This document shows positions 1-8,445 of a stretch of DNA of 64,000 bases, in pieces. Source of the stretch: Faecalicatena orotica (GTDB lineage Bacteria; Bacillota; Clostridia; Lachnospirales; Lachnospiraceae); assembly GCF_003149245.1 (NCBI RefSeq), contig NZ_QGDL01000001.1, positions 523,089 to 587,088 on the forward strand. Reading direction: 5' to 3'. The notes beneath the pieces are model-generated. The model did not search any database, was not told where the DNA came from, and saw only the letters and a list, made by a program, of their open reading frames with translations. The position numbers and the translations under genes were made by a program. Each line of letters starts with the position of its first letter. The stretch's first letter is position 1.

Positions 1-1648
1 CCTGTTTCACTTCATATAACGTTCCGGGCTTTGACACGGCAATGCACGGTGACTTGAATATGATGGCACGCACACCTTTTTCTCCGGCAGAACGTTTCAC
101 GGCATCCACCGCTTTATCCAGATCAAGCGGATCAACCGTCTCGATCCATGTCAGTCCGATACCTCTTAAAATATTTTCAATGCTGATCTTCGCCGCAACA
201 TCTCCCATCATTGTCACTCCTGTTCCCGGATGGGGCTGGTGTCCGGTCATGGCCGTTGTGGAATTATCCAGTACAACCAGCACGATATCTGTCTGGTTAT
301 AAACCGCATTCACGACTCCTGTGATTCCGGAGGCAAAGAATGTAGAGTCCCCGATAAACGAGAAATTCACTGCATCCGGTTCTATAATGTGCAGCCCTTG
401 GGCGATCGTCACATCTGCACCCATGCACAGGCAGGTATCTACCATATCAAGAGGCTTCGCATTTCCAAGCGTATAGCAGCCGATATCTCCACTGAATACG
501 GCCTTTTTGCCCCGCATCGCTTTCTTAACGGCATAGAAAGAGGCTCTGTGGGGACACCCTGCACACAATACAGGCGGTCTCACCGGCAGTGCCGGGGCCC
601 TGTCAAGTTCCTCGCCCCCCTCTGTCTTATCATCCTCAATCCCCAGAAAACGATTCAGGTCACCGCGGATACTTTCTACACTGTTTTCCCCTGCATTCTT
701 CGTATCATGGGTGAGTTTTCCACATATTTTTACATCCAGATGGTACTTACCCGCAATCTGGAGAAGTTCTTTCTCGATTACCGGGTCCAGTTCTTCCAGT
801 ACAAGCACTTCATCCAAATCCTCCAGAAACTCCTTCGCGAGCCGTTCCGGGAACGGATGAGGTGTACCGATCTTCAAAAACGGAATATTCCCGTCTATCA
901 CTTCACTCGTATAAGCATATGACACACCGCCTGATACAACGCCCTTTCTTCCGCTTCCTTTTCTCAGCCGGTTCATCGGATAGGAAGAGAATACTTCTGA
1001 CAGTTCCACGTTCCTTGCTTCTATTTTAATATGGTTCTGATAAGAAAGCCGCGGGAAGATGACCCAGCGCATCGTATCCTTGATAAACCCTTCGGGCTTT
1101 GGCACTTCTATTTTCGGAAGAAGTTCAATACTCACACAGGCATGGCAGATTCTCGTTGTCGGGCGGAACAGAACCGGTGTCTGGTACTTCTCGGAATACT
1201 CGAAAGCATCCGCTATCATCAGATAGGCCTCCTCCGGTGAAGATGGGTCGAATACAGGCAGTTTTGAAAACTGTGCAAAATGTCTCGTATCCTGTTCCGT
1301 CTGGGAGGAAATCGGTCCCGGATCATCGGCAGACACGATGACCATGCCGCCCTTAACCCCCACATAGGCAAGGCTCATCAGCGGATCAGATGCGACATTT
1401 AAGCCGACCTGCTTCATCGTAACAAGAGTCCTCGCACCCGCATATGCGGCCCCTGCCCCGACTTCCATCGCCGCCTTTTCATTCGTAGACCATTCTACAT
1501 GGATACTTCCGTCATTCTGCTTTGCGATCGTCTCCAGAATCTCGGTGGAAGGCGTTCCCGGATAACCGGTTACCATCCTGACACCGGCCCGGACAGCACC
1601 CAGACCGATCGCCTCATTGCCCATAACAAGCTTTTTCTCAGTACTCAT
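1..1648 (-). CDS. iorA: Indolepyruvate:ferredoxin oxidoreductase alpha subunit, 3' end outside window
   Basis: Thiamine-diphosphate enzyme that oxidatively decarboxylates aryl-pyruvates (from Trp, Phe, Tyr) to acyl-CoA and reduces ferredoxin. The minus strand is open from ATG 1648 to the left edge, giving about 549 codons. The N-terminal GYPGTPSTE (residues 28-36) starts the pyruvate-oxidoreductase-type domain. A CAGCPHR motif lies near residue 362. A TPP-binding stretch with GDIGCY and GDSTFF follows and runs on to TAMTGHQPHPGTG. The C-terminal ferredoxin domain and the beta subunit iorB should lie off the left edge. An AAAGGAG site precedes the start by about 10 bases. Plus-strand open frames across this region are shadows. 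Confidence 0.93.
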   Translation of the reverse strand, partial: MSTEKKLVMGNEAIGLGAVRAGVRMVTGYPGTPSTEILETIAKQNDGSIHVEWSTNEKAAMEVGAGAAYAGARTLVTMKQVGLNVASDPLMSLAYVGVKGGMVIVSADDPGPISSQTEQDTRHFAQFSKLPVFDPSSPEEAYLMIADAFEYSEKYQTPVLFRPTTRICHACVSIELLPKIEVPKPEGFIKDTMRWVIFPRLSYQNHIKIEARNVELSEVFSSYPMNRLRKGSGRKGVVSGGVSYAYTSEVIDGNIPFLKIGTPHPFPERLAKEFLEDLDEVLVLEELDPVIEKELLQIAGKYHLDVKICGKLTHDTKNAGENSVESIRGDLNRFLGIEDDKTEGGEELDRAPALPVRPPVLCAGCPHRASFYAVKKAMRGKKAVFSGDIGCYTLGNAKPLDMVDTCLCMGADVTIAQGLHIIEPDAVNFSFIGDSTFFASGITGVVNAVYNQTDIVLVVLDNSTTAMTGHQPHPGTGVTMMGDVAAKISIENILRGIGLTWIETVDPLDLDKAVDAVKRSAGEKGVRAIIFKSPCIAVSKPGTLYEVKQ

Positions 1649-1691
1649 ACTATGTATTACTCCTTTGCTTTATCAAACGTCTCATTTTGAT

Positions 1692-1720
1692 ATTTTACCA
1701 CATTAAAGTTGAAAAATCCA
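1692..1720 (-). promoter_or_regulatory. Probable iorA promoter (extended -10)
   Basis: On the minus strand an extended -10 (TGG then TAAAAT, 1692-1700) lies 17 bases from a weak -35 (TGGATT, 1715-1720), about 45 bases upstream of iorA. The extended -10 carries most of the support. Confidence 0.4.
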
Positions 1721-1745
1721 TATGTAAGTAGTTCGGGTATAAACT

Positions 1746-1813
1746 AACAGCAGGACTTACGCCCTGCTGTTAACCCTGCAGACTCATTCCGTCCCTGCGG
1801 GACAGGGGTCTGC
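1746..1813 (-). terminator. Two tandem hairpins after the lipoprotein gene
   Basis: Two stems follow the lipoprotein stop in the minus direction: GCAGAC/GTCTGC closing over GTCCC/GGGAC (1778-1813), then AACAGCAGG/CCTGCTGTT (1746-1771). The T-tract is weak (AGTTTATA on the minus strand), so termination is inferred from position and stem strength. Confidence 0.5.
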
Positions 1814-1818
1814 TTTCT

Positions 1819-2157
1819 CTATCGGTTATTTGTTGTATCGTCTGCTTTGTTGTCGTCATTTACATTTTTGTCGTTTGTGTTTCTGTCATTTAAGTTATCC
1901 TTTTCAGGACCGTTGTTATCTGTCAGATCATCTGCTGCATTGTCAACGCCGTCTGTGATATCGTCTACTGCATCATCAACAACTCCATCACCGTTTTTAT
2001 CCCTTGTTCCAGTACCATCGGTAGCATCATTTGTGTCACTGCTGTTTGTTGTATTGTTTGCGCCATCATTTGTATTCTTGTCTGTACCACATGCAGTAAC
2101 ACCGCAGAGAACTCCTGCACACATCATTAATAATAAAAACTTTTTAATTTTTTTCAT
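1819..2157 (-). CDS. Small Asp/Asn-rich lipoprotein with EF-hand-like loop
   Basis: A 112-residue secreted lipoprotein. Start ATG 2157 is chosen over an upstream in-frame ATG because GGGAG sits about 7 bases before it and the signal peptide (MKKIKKFLLLMMCAG) begins there. The signal ends in a lipobox, VTAC. The mature part is almost entirely D, N and T. It contains DKNGDGVVDD, which fits the DxNxDG calcium loop of EF-hand and dockerin-type motifs. No enzymatic domain is visible. It may be a cell-surface, calcium-binding, low-complexity lipoprotein; function is unknown. It lies between the three-TM protein gene and iorA on the same strand. Confidence 0.8.
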   Translation of the reverse strand: MKKIKKFLLLMMCAGVLCGVTACGTDKNTNDGANNTTNSSDTNDATDGTGTRDKNGDGVVDDAVDDITDGVDNAADDLTDNNGPEKDNLNDRNTNDKNVNDDNKADDTTNNR

Positions 2158-2243
2158 TTTGTTTCTCCCTTTCCACAAATATTCTTGTGTTAGTAATATT
2201 TGCAATTTCGGGATCTTTATGTGTGGGAAAAATTTCTATATTT

Positions 2244-2579
2244 TTATTTTCTTCTGATAAATTCATAAAATGCAAAGATGATTGATACTACAGTCAGCAC
2301 AGATACAATCAGTTCTGACATATTATTTGCATAATCAGTCATCTGGGGCTGCACAGCTCCTAGAATAAAAAAGTATACGGTCCAGATCAGTCCCAATACT
2401 AAGATCAGCAGTGTGAAAAATGTTAAAAAACGTGAGCCTGCTTTCCATAATTTCTGATATAATAATTTCTGCTTCTCCGTATATTCCTTTTTCCTTATCC
2501 GGCTCTTAATTGCACCACATATGACTCCTGCTATTGTACCGACAGACAGGCAGACACATAATAAATATATTTTATGCAT
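2244..2579 (-). CDS. Small membrane protein, about three TM segments
   Basis: 111 residues with a hydrophobic N-terminus (residues 3-24), a basic linker rich in K and R, and two further hydrophobic segments (about 53-75 and 88-106) ending in EFIRRK. I recognise no family. Its start overlaps the end of the sigma factor gene by 8 bases, so it is probably translated from the same mRNA by coupling. The positional link to the sigma factor is suggestive of a partner, but nothing in the sequence shows an anti-sigma domain. Confidence 0.72.
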   Translation of the reverse strand: MHKIYLLCVCLSVGTIAGVICGAIKSRIRKKEYTEKQKLLYQKLWKAGSRFLTFFTLLILVLGLIWTVYFFILGAVQPQMTDYANNMSELIVSVLTVVSIIFAFYEFIRRK

Positions 2580-3438
2580 TATTTCCTGCCGCCTCCCGCA
2601 GTTTCTGCATGGCGCGCTCTTCTATCTGGCGGATGCGTTCTCTGGTAACATTCATCATTCCGCCGACATCCTCCAGTGTATGGGCCTTTCCATCCTCAAG
2701 ACCGAATCTCAGGCGGATGACTTTCTGCTCTTTTTCACTGAGTTTTTCCAAAAGCTGTGCCACTTCTTCCTTGCGGATCAGGGATGCGACCGCATCCTCG
2801 GGCGTCTTTTCTTCCTCATCCTCTATGAAATCCTCAAGGCTGGATTCACCATCCTCGCCGACCGGAGTTTCCAGAGACAGGGGGTTTTTAAGCAGTGCCT
2901 GTATATTCTCTACTTCTTCTGCCGTCCTATCCCCAAGTCTTTTAGCGATCTCTCCTGAAGTCGCATCTCTTCCTAGTTCCTGCTTTAATAACTGAGCCGT
3001 CTTCTGGACTTTTCTCATATTTTCTGCCACATGGACCGGAACCCGGATCTCATGGGACTGTTCATCTATCGCACGCATAATGGCTTCCTTGATCCACCAC
3101 GACGCATAGGTGGAGAAACGGTTCCCCTTCGTGTAGTCAAACTTCTCGACCGCACGCATCAAACCGATATTACCTTCCTGGATCAGGTCCATAAACTGCA
3201 TGCCTCTCCCAGAATAATGTCTGGCTATGGATACGACAAGGCGCAGATTCGCCTCCTCCAGCTGCCGTCTCGCATCCGGGTCGCCTTTTGCGATCAGTTT
3301 TCCCAGTTCCTGCTCCTGTCCGGCATCCAGAAGTGGTATCTGCCCGATCTCTTTTAAATAAATCTTCAGCGGCTCTGTTGCCTCCACATCTTCCGGAATG
3401 GATAAATCATCTGTCAAAAATTCTTCGTTATTCTCCAT
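2572..3438 (-). CDS. RpoD-like sigma-70 factor lacking region 1.1
   Basis: 288 residues, much shorter than a housekeeping RpoD, with no region 1.1. Region 1.2 starts near residue 22 ([16 protein letters not shown]), region 2 spans about 60-140, region 3 about 140-215 and region 4 about 225-285. Region 4.2 keeps the usual -35 reading helix (RERIRQIE, 266-273). Region 2.4 reads [19 protein letters not shown] where group 1 factors have WWIRQAITRAIADQARTIR, so residues contacting the -12 base differ. This suggests a group 2 (alternative) sigma factor with altered -10 preference. It follows fbp by 21 bases and is coupled to the downstream membrane gene. Confidence 0.9.
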   Translation of the reverse strand: MENNEEFLTDDLSIPEDVEATEPLKIYLKEIGQIPLLDAGQEQELGKLIAKGDPDARRQLEEANLRLVVSIARHYSGRGMQFMDLIQEGNIGLMRAVEKFDYTKGNRFSTYASWWIKEAIMRAIDEQSHEIRVPVHVAENMRKVQKTAQLLKQELGRDATSGEIAKRLGDRTAEEVENIQALLKNPLSLETPVGEDGESSLEDFIEDEEEKTPEDAVASLIRKEEVAQLLEKLSEKEQKVIRLRFGLEDGKAHTLEDVGGMMNVTRERIRQIEERAMQKLREAAGNNA

Positions 3439-3459
3439 ACTGTCCCTAATACCTTTCGC

Positions 3460-5412
3460 CTATATCTTTTCGATAATCTCACCGCTTCGGTAAGCAGCCA
3501 GAAGACGTTCCAGATCTTCCACCTGTTCTTTTAAATCTTTTCCGATATCCGTATCTCCTACAAGCCGCCGTTCCATAACTCTTTTGACAACCATATATTC
3601 CGAATGAATATCACTTTCCTTCTGGATCGCCGCCTCCGTTGATTCAAACGGCTCATGCGCAACTAAAAGCAGTCCATAGGAATTGTAAATCAGAGTGTAG
3701 CCGGCAATGCCGGTCTCCTGCTGGTATGCCTTGGAAAATCCGCCGTCAATTACCAGCACCTTGCCGTCACATTTGATCGGACTTTCACCGTTCTTGCGCT
3801 TCACCGGGACATGTCCGTTCACGATGTGGCCGCCGTCCGGGTCAAGGCCAAATTCTTTCATAATATTATCCACAACCTCTTCCTTCTCCAGAAGGAAGTA
3901 GTAAGGATTTTTTTTCTCTATATGTGTCTCTTTCTCCGCAAGGAAGTATCTCTCAAAAGTCGCCATCTTATCCTTCCCAAACAGTGGTGAATTGGGATGG
4001 AGCCAGATGTACCACATCATATCCCTGCCGTTATCCCTGTCCTCCTCGTCAAGTGCAAAAAATCCTTTTCTGAGGTAACGGTCCAGGGCATCATAAAGCG
4101 TACGCCCTTTAAACTTTCTTCCGAACAATTCTACTTCCTTTAAGCTGCCGTCATCGTTCAGCGGCACGCATCCATGATACAGGAGGTTATTATTATATAC
4201 CTTGTAAAGGCCGCCCTTGGCAAGCAGAAAACGCATGTGCTCCTGAAGCTTTTCGCACCCAAGGAAGGCGCGTTCCAGACGTTCCATGACTTCTTCCTCT
4301 TCCGCCGAAAGTTTATATGGGTCCTTCGGGTCTATCGTCGGAAAATTCGTATCAAGAAGCTGGTATTCCTTCCCGTTCAGGGTGATGGTTCCCTTTTCAT
4401 AATCGATCCGGTGCAGAAGCGCCCGGTCATCCAGATGGAAATCCTTCTGCCTCTTAATAATCTGTCCTTCCACCTTGAACTGCAGGATAGAAATTGCCTT
4501 GTGCATGCGCAGGTCCATCTCCATCTCGGCCTTATTCGCCTTCTCCTGTCCCTTCAAAGTAAAGCAGGTACACGGGTCATCACCATAGGTACGGATTGCA
4601 AACGTGGCCAGTGGCAGAAGGTTAATCCCGTAACCATCCTCCAGAATATCCAGATTCCCATATCTGGCACAGATCCGGATGACATTGGCGATACATCCGC
4701 GCTGTCCTGTCGCAGCCCCCATCCAGAGTACATCGTGGTTCCCCCACTGGATATCAATAGAATGATAACTCATCAGTTTATCCATGATAATATGGGGGCC
4801 CGGCCCTCTGTCATAAATGTCTCCGACGATATGTAAGTGGTCCACGACAAGCCGCTGGATTAGTTCAGATATTGCAACGATAAATTCTTCCGCACGTCCG
4901 ATTCTTATGATGGTCATAATAATTTCATTATAGTAAGATTCCTTATCACTGAGTTCCCCCTTCTCCGTGATCAGTTCCTCGATGACATAGGCAAAATCTT
5001 TCGGCAGGGCCTTACGCACTTTCGAACGGGTATACTTGCTCGCCGCACGCTTGCTCACCTCGATAAGACGGTACAGATTGATCTTGTACCAGTCCTCCAT
5101 ATTGCTCTCCACCTTCTTTACCTGTGCCATCTTATCCTTCGGATAATAGATCAGCGTAGCCAGAGACTGCTTGTCCCTTGAACTTAAGGTATTGCCGAAC
5201 ACGTCGTCAATCTTTCTTCTTACAGAACCTGAACCGTTCTTCAGCACATGGGAAAATGCCTCGTATTCCCCGTGGATATCCGTCAGGAAATGCTCGGTCC
5301 CCTTTGGCAGGTTCAGGATCGCCTGCAGATTAATAATCTCCGTCGATGCCGCAGCAATCGTCGGATACAAATCAGAAAGACGCTCCAGATATCTTGTCTC
5401 CAGATTTTTCAT
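3460..5412 (-). CDS. fbp: Fructose-1,6-bisphosphatase, class III
   Basis: Gluconeogenic phosphatase that converts fructose-1,6-bisphosphate to fructose-6-phosphate in the cytoplasm. At 650 residues it has the normal length of the Firmicute class III enzyme. The calcineurin-like metal-binding motifs are in order: DIHGE (45-49), GDIYDRG (197-203) and GNHD (224-227). The gene lies 28 bases after dapB and 21 bases before the sigma factor, so a dapB-fbp-sigma transcript is plausible. No frameshift or missing catalytic motif is seen. Confidence 0.96.
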   Translation of the reverse strand: MKNLETRYLERLSDLYPTIAAASTEIINLQAILNLPKGTEHFLTDIHGEYEAFSHVLKNGSGSVRRKIDDVFGNTLSSRDKQSLATLIYYPKDKMAQVKKVESNMEDWYKINLYRLIEVSKRAASKYTRSKVRKALPKDFAYVIEELITEKGELSDKESYYNEIIMTIIRIGRAEEFIVAISELIQRLVVDHLHIVGDIYDRGPGPHIIMDKLMSYHSIDIQWGNHDVLWMGAATGQRGCIANVIRICARYGNLDILEDGYGINLLPLATFAIRTYGDDPCTCFTLKGQEKANKAEMEMDLRMHKAISILQFKVEGQIIKRQKDFHLDDRALLHRIDYEKGTITLNGKEYQLLDTNFPTIDPKDPYKLSAEEEEVMERLERAFLGCEKLQEHMRFLLAKGGLYKVYNNNLLYHGCVPLNDDGSLKEVELFGRKFKGRTLYDALDRYLRKGFFALDEEDRDNGRDMMWYIWLHPNSPLFGKDKMATFERYFLAEKETHIEKKNPYYFLLEKEEVVDNIMKEFGLDPDGGHIVNGHVPVKRKNGESPIKCDGKVLVIDGGFSKAYQQETGIAGYTLIYNSYGLLLVAHEPFESTEAAIQKESDIHSEYMVVKRVMERRLVGDTDIGKDLKEQVEDLERLLAAYRSGEIIEKI

Positions 5413-5440
5413 AATACTTCCTCCTAAATCCCCCGTGTGA

Positions 5441-6199
5441 TTAAAACTGAATCACATCACTCATATCATACATGCCAGCCGGCTGCCCTGCCAGGAATTT
5501 AGCCGCCTCAACAGCACCTTTTCCGAAAACACTTCTGGAATATGCGGTATGTCTGAACTCGATCACCTCATCCGGTCCGGCAAAAATCACTTCATGATCC
5601 CCGACAATGGTTCCTCCGCGTACCGCCGAGATTCCCATCTCTTTTGCATCTCTTTTTCTGCGTACCTGGCTGCGGTCATATACATAAGTATACTCCCCGT
5701 TTAATGCTTCATTCATGGAATCTGCCAGAGCCAGGGCTGTTCCGCTCGGTGCGTCGAGTTTCTGGTTGTGGTGCCGCTCCACCAGTTCGATGTCATACCC
5801 TGCGGGTCCGAGCACCTTGGCCGCATCTTTCAGCAGTTTCAAAAGGAGGTTGATTCCCACCGACATATTTGCAGACTTCAAAACCGCTACTTTTTTAGAA
5901 ACTTCTTCCACTTTCCTGAGCTGCTCTTCTGAAAGGCCCGTTGTACAGAGTACGACCGGCACCTGCTTTTCCACGCAGTAATCAAGCAGGGCATCGACTG
6001 CCCCTGCGTTTGAAAAGTCAATTGCAACATCCACATCCACGTCACACGCACTGATACTTTCGAAAACCGGATAGTCATTGGCAGTCCCGGTATACGCATC
6101 CACACCCGCGGCAATCTCCAGCTTCTCGTCCTCTTTGACCAGCCCTGTGATCATCCGCCCCATTTTCCCATTACATCCGTGCATTAAAACTTTAATCAT
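5441..6199 (-). CDS. dapB: 4-hydroxy-tetrahydrodipicolinate reductase
   Basis: Second step of the lysine/diaminopimelate branch: NAD(P)H-dependent reduction of the DapA product. 252 residues. The nucleotide-binding loop HGCNGKMGR is at 7-15. The family signature [15 protein letters not shown] (141-155) carries the catalytic His and Lys. A GGAGGAG ribosome site lies 6 bases before the start. It follows dapA on the same strand, but an intrinsic terminator stands between the two, so its expression relies on readthrough or on a promoter I could not identify. Confidence 0.96.
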   Translation of the reverse strand: MIKVLMHGCNGKMGRMITGLVKEDEKLEIAAGVDAYTGTANDYPVFESISACDVDVDVAIDFSNAGAVDALLDYCVEKQVPVVLCTTGLSEEQLRKVEEVSKKVAVLKSANMSVGINLLLKLLKDAAKVLGPAGYDIELVERHHNQKLDAPSGTALALADSMNEALNGEYTYVYDRSQVRRKRDAKEMGISAVRGGTIVGDHEVIFAGPDEVIEFRHTAYSRSVFGKGAVEAAKFLAGQPAGMYDMSDVIQF

Positions 6200-6254
6200 T
6201 TTTAACTCCTCCTGTGTATTTTCATGTTTTTTTCACATTAGATTGCTTCTGATA

Positions 6255-6302
6255 TAAAAAAGGATACCACATTTGAGTACTTTACTCAACTTATGATATC
6301 CC
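6255..6302 (-). terminator. Intrinsic terminator between dapA and dapB
   Basis: Minus-strand hairpin with GGATA/TATCC at its base, CAT/ATG in the middle and TTGAGTA/TACTCAA at the top around a 3-base loop, followed by a T6 run. It sits 25 bases past the dapA stop and 56 bases before dapB. Confidence 0.85.
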
Positions 6303-6327
6303 TTTAACAAACATAAATTTCCTTTAA

Positions 6328-7218
6328 TTAAGCAAGCTTCAGTCCGAAATCAGCCATTGCTTTTGCAAGTTTTGCTGCATTGGCTTCTGTCATTTCTGTG
6401 AGAGGCATTCTCACACCTCCGACTTCCATTCCCATCAGGTTCGCAGCCTTTTTAACCGGAATCGGATTCACTTCGCTGAACAGCTGGTTGATGAGCGGCA
6501 ATGCTTTCAACTGTAAAGCCCGGCTTCCCTCAATATCCCCTTTGAAGAACATCTCACAGATATCATGTGTCTCCTGAGGTGCGACATTAGATAATACAGA
6601 GATTACACCTTTTCCACCAAGGGAAAGCAGTGGCACAATCTGGTCATCATTGCCTGAGTACAGGTCAATGTTACCATCTGTCATCTGCATAATCTTTGCA
6701 ATCTGTCCGATATCCCCGGAAGCTTCCTTGATACCGACGATATTGTCAACTTCGCTTACCAGCTGTGCCACAGTAGCCGGTTCGATGTTCATCCCGGTCC
6801 TGCTCTTAACACTGTATAAGATAATCGGAGCCTTCGCCTCAGCCGCAATCGCCTTATAATGTGCCACCAGGCCTGCCTGAGTTGCTTTATTATAATAAGG
6901 AGTCACAAGGAGCAGTCCGTCCGCACCTGCTTTAGCTGCATCCTTTGACATCTCAATTGCTGTGCGCGTACAGTTGGAACCTGTTCCGGCAATTACCGGA
7001 ATACGCTTCTTTGTGCGCTCTATTGTAAACTTAATACATTCCATATGTTCTTCTTCTGTTAACGTAGAAGATTCACCTGTCGTGCCACAAATGACAATAC
7101 TGTCTGTGCCGTTCTCGCAGTGAAAATCAATCAGTTCATCAAGCTTATCGTAGTTAACGCTTCCATCCTCGTGAAATGGTGTGATGATCGCCACTCCGGC
7201 TCCTTTAAAAATTGACAT
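6328..7218 (-). CDS. dapA: 4-hydroxy-tetrahydrodipicolinate synthase
   Basis: Condenses pyruvate with aspartate semialdehyde, the first committed step to diaminopimelate and lysine. The start is ATG 7218, 6 bases after AGGAGG (7225-7230). Two upstream in-frame ATGs lie on or before that site and are unlikely starts. 296 residues. GTTGES is at 45-50, the catalytic Tyr is in ILYSVKSRTG, and the Schiff-base Lys 164 is in GIKEASGD. The usual YNVPSRTG reads YSVKSRTG here, a substitution next to the active site with Tyr and Arg retained. Confidence 0.96.
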   Translation of the reverse strand: MSIFKGAGVAIITPFHEDGSVNYDKLDELIDFHCENGTDSIVICGTTGESSTLTEEEHMECIKFTIERTKKRIPVIAGTGSNCTRTAIEMSKDAAKAGADGLLLVTPYYNKATQAGLVAHYKAIAAEAKAPIILYSVKSRTGMNIEPATVAQLVSEVDNIVGIKEASGDIGQIAKIMQMTDGNIDLYSGNDDQIVPLLSLGGKGVISVLSNVAPQETHDICEMFFKGDIEGSRALQLKALPLINQLFSEVNPIPVKKAANLMGMEVGGVRMPLTEMTEANAAKLAKAMADFGLKLA

Positions 7219-7254
7219 ATACATCCTCCTAATCTTAAACACTTATCTTTCCAA

Positions 7255-7283
7255 AGTTTAACATTAAATGCACCTAATGTCAA
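7255..7283 (-). promoter_or_regulatory. dapA promoter
   Basis: TTGACA (7278-7283), a 17-base spacer and TAAACT (7255-7260) preceded by an extended -10 TG, on the minus strand about 37 bases before dapA. No lysine riboswitch is visible in the short leader. Confidence 0.8.
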
Positions 7284-7326
7284 CGTACAGAATGTGCAAA
7301 GAGGATTTCCAGAACATACATTTTAC

Positions 7327-7956
7327 TTATTCTTCCATACACTCCAGCTTGCTCACAGAAACCTCATAAGCAATCCGTGTCTGCGTTTCTGTCTCGGATA
7401 ATTTTTTTACATATTCCCGGCTCTGGATTCTTCCAAGGATCTGTACATGTTCACCTACCTCAAATCCGGATGCATAGCGGGCATTTCTCCCCCAGCAGAT
7501 GCATGGGATATAATCGGACTTTCCATAGGGCCTGTTCACTGCCAGCAAAAGATCTGCGATTTCTCTTCCAAGCGGCGTTTTGCGGTAAACGGGTCTCTTA
7601 CAGATATAGCCTTCCAGAAGGATATGGTTCGTTTTTGCCCCGTCCAACTCCTCATCAATAAATTCAACCTCACGTACAAAAACAGATAAAACAAGCCTGT
7701 TCTTCTGCTCTTCATGACGGTTGTAAGAACGGAACTGTCCGGAAACCATGATGAATTCCCCTGTGTAATCCTGAGTCACATCAATCAGTCTCTCTGATAT
7801 CATAAGGGGGATCCGGTCATCGGAATTGCTGAGCCTCTTTACCAGCACATCTACCATATAGAATCCTTCTCCAAAAACCTCGTGGCTGTATGTAAACTTA
7901 GATGCCACCTCTCCCATGATTGTTACCTGATTGTTTTCAATAATCTTATCTGACAT
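7327..7956 (-). CDS. SSB-like protein with two OB folds
   Basis: 209 residues. Two related OB-fold-like halves are visible: residues 5-100, with NNQVTIMGEVASKF and GEFIMVSGQFRSY, and 108-205, with NHILLEGYICKRPVYRKTPLG, PCICWGRNARYA and EHVQILGRI. The second half is typical of the single-stranded-DNA-binding SSB/PriB group. The acidic C-terminal tip (DDDIPF-like) through which ordinary SSB recruits partners is absent. This points to a paralogue or a primosome-type accessory rather than the housekeeping ssb. It lies upstream of dapA on the same strand with its own weak GGGAG site 11 bases from ATG. Confidence 0.75.
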   Translation of the reverse strand: MSDKIIENNQVTIMGEVASKFTYSHEVFGEGFYMVDVLVKRLSNSDDRIPLMISERLIDVTQDYTGEFIMVSGQFRSYNRHEEQKNRLVLSVFVREVEFIDEELDGAKTNHILLEGYICKRPVYRKTPLGREIADLLLAVNRPYGKSDYIPCICWGRNARYASGFEVGEHVQILGRIQSREYVKKLSETETQTRIAYEVSVSKLECMEE

Positions 7957-8445
7957 AATTTTTAGTACTCCCTTCCTCTGAGTGGTATTTTTGAGTCAAT
8001 ACTAAGTCTATGAACATGATATAGGCATTAGACTAAAATTCCCACCTAATTCGTTCGACAAAATATGATAGCGCGGTACAGCGGTACAGCGGGTTTGCGA
8101 GTGAAAACACCCTCCACAAAGAGCAGCTTTTAAAGGCAGGCATGACCTGTTTGCTTTTTCACTTCTGCAAGGCTTTTATGCAGATTAAAAAGACCGGATA
8201 AAGGGAATGAATCCGATACTTTTTTTCTGGTTTTTTTATTGTTTTAAACACTTCGAAAAGTGGCGATTCCTTTATATTACTGTAAGATTTTGTCGGGAAG
8301 TTTTTATATAAATCCAGGAATCCTGGGAATACTTTTTAAGCCGTGCAGCCTCCGAAGTCTGACATATCCCCTTCCCATATGGAAAGTTTTGTGATAGAAT
8401 AAAAAAGTTGTAACCACATATTATAGTAGAAAGAGTGTTGAAATT
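7957..8445. other. Intergenic region with inverted repeats, possible structured RNA
   Basis: 489 bases between divergent ssb-like and typA genes. On the plus strand AGTGAAAA (8100-8107) can pair with TTTTCACT (8156-8163), with TTGC/GCAA outside (8095-8098 and 8167-8170) and GCAGG/CCTG inside. A short CGGAT/ATCCG hairpin followed by a T8 run (8195-8227) could terminate a small plus-strand transcript. A CCAGG/CCTGG hairpin with a T5 run lies near 8314-8337. I match none of this to a known RNA family. The typA promoter must also lie here, but no single candidate is convincing. Confidence 0.4.

Noticed and set aside
230-922. 230-codon plus-strand open frame at the left end
   Set aside because: Antisense to iorA, whose motifs are intact on the minus strand.
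7219-7326. Lysine riboswitch before dapA
   Set aside because: Only about 35 bases separate the promoter from the gene, too short for the L box.
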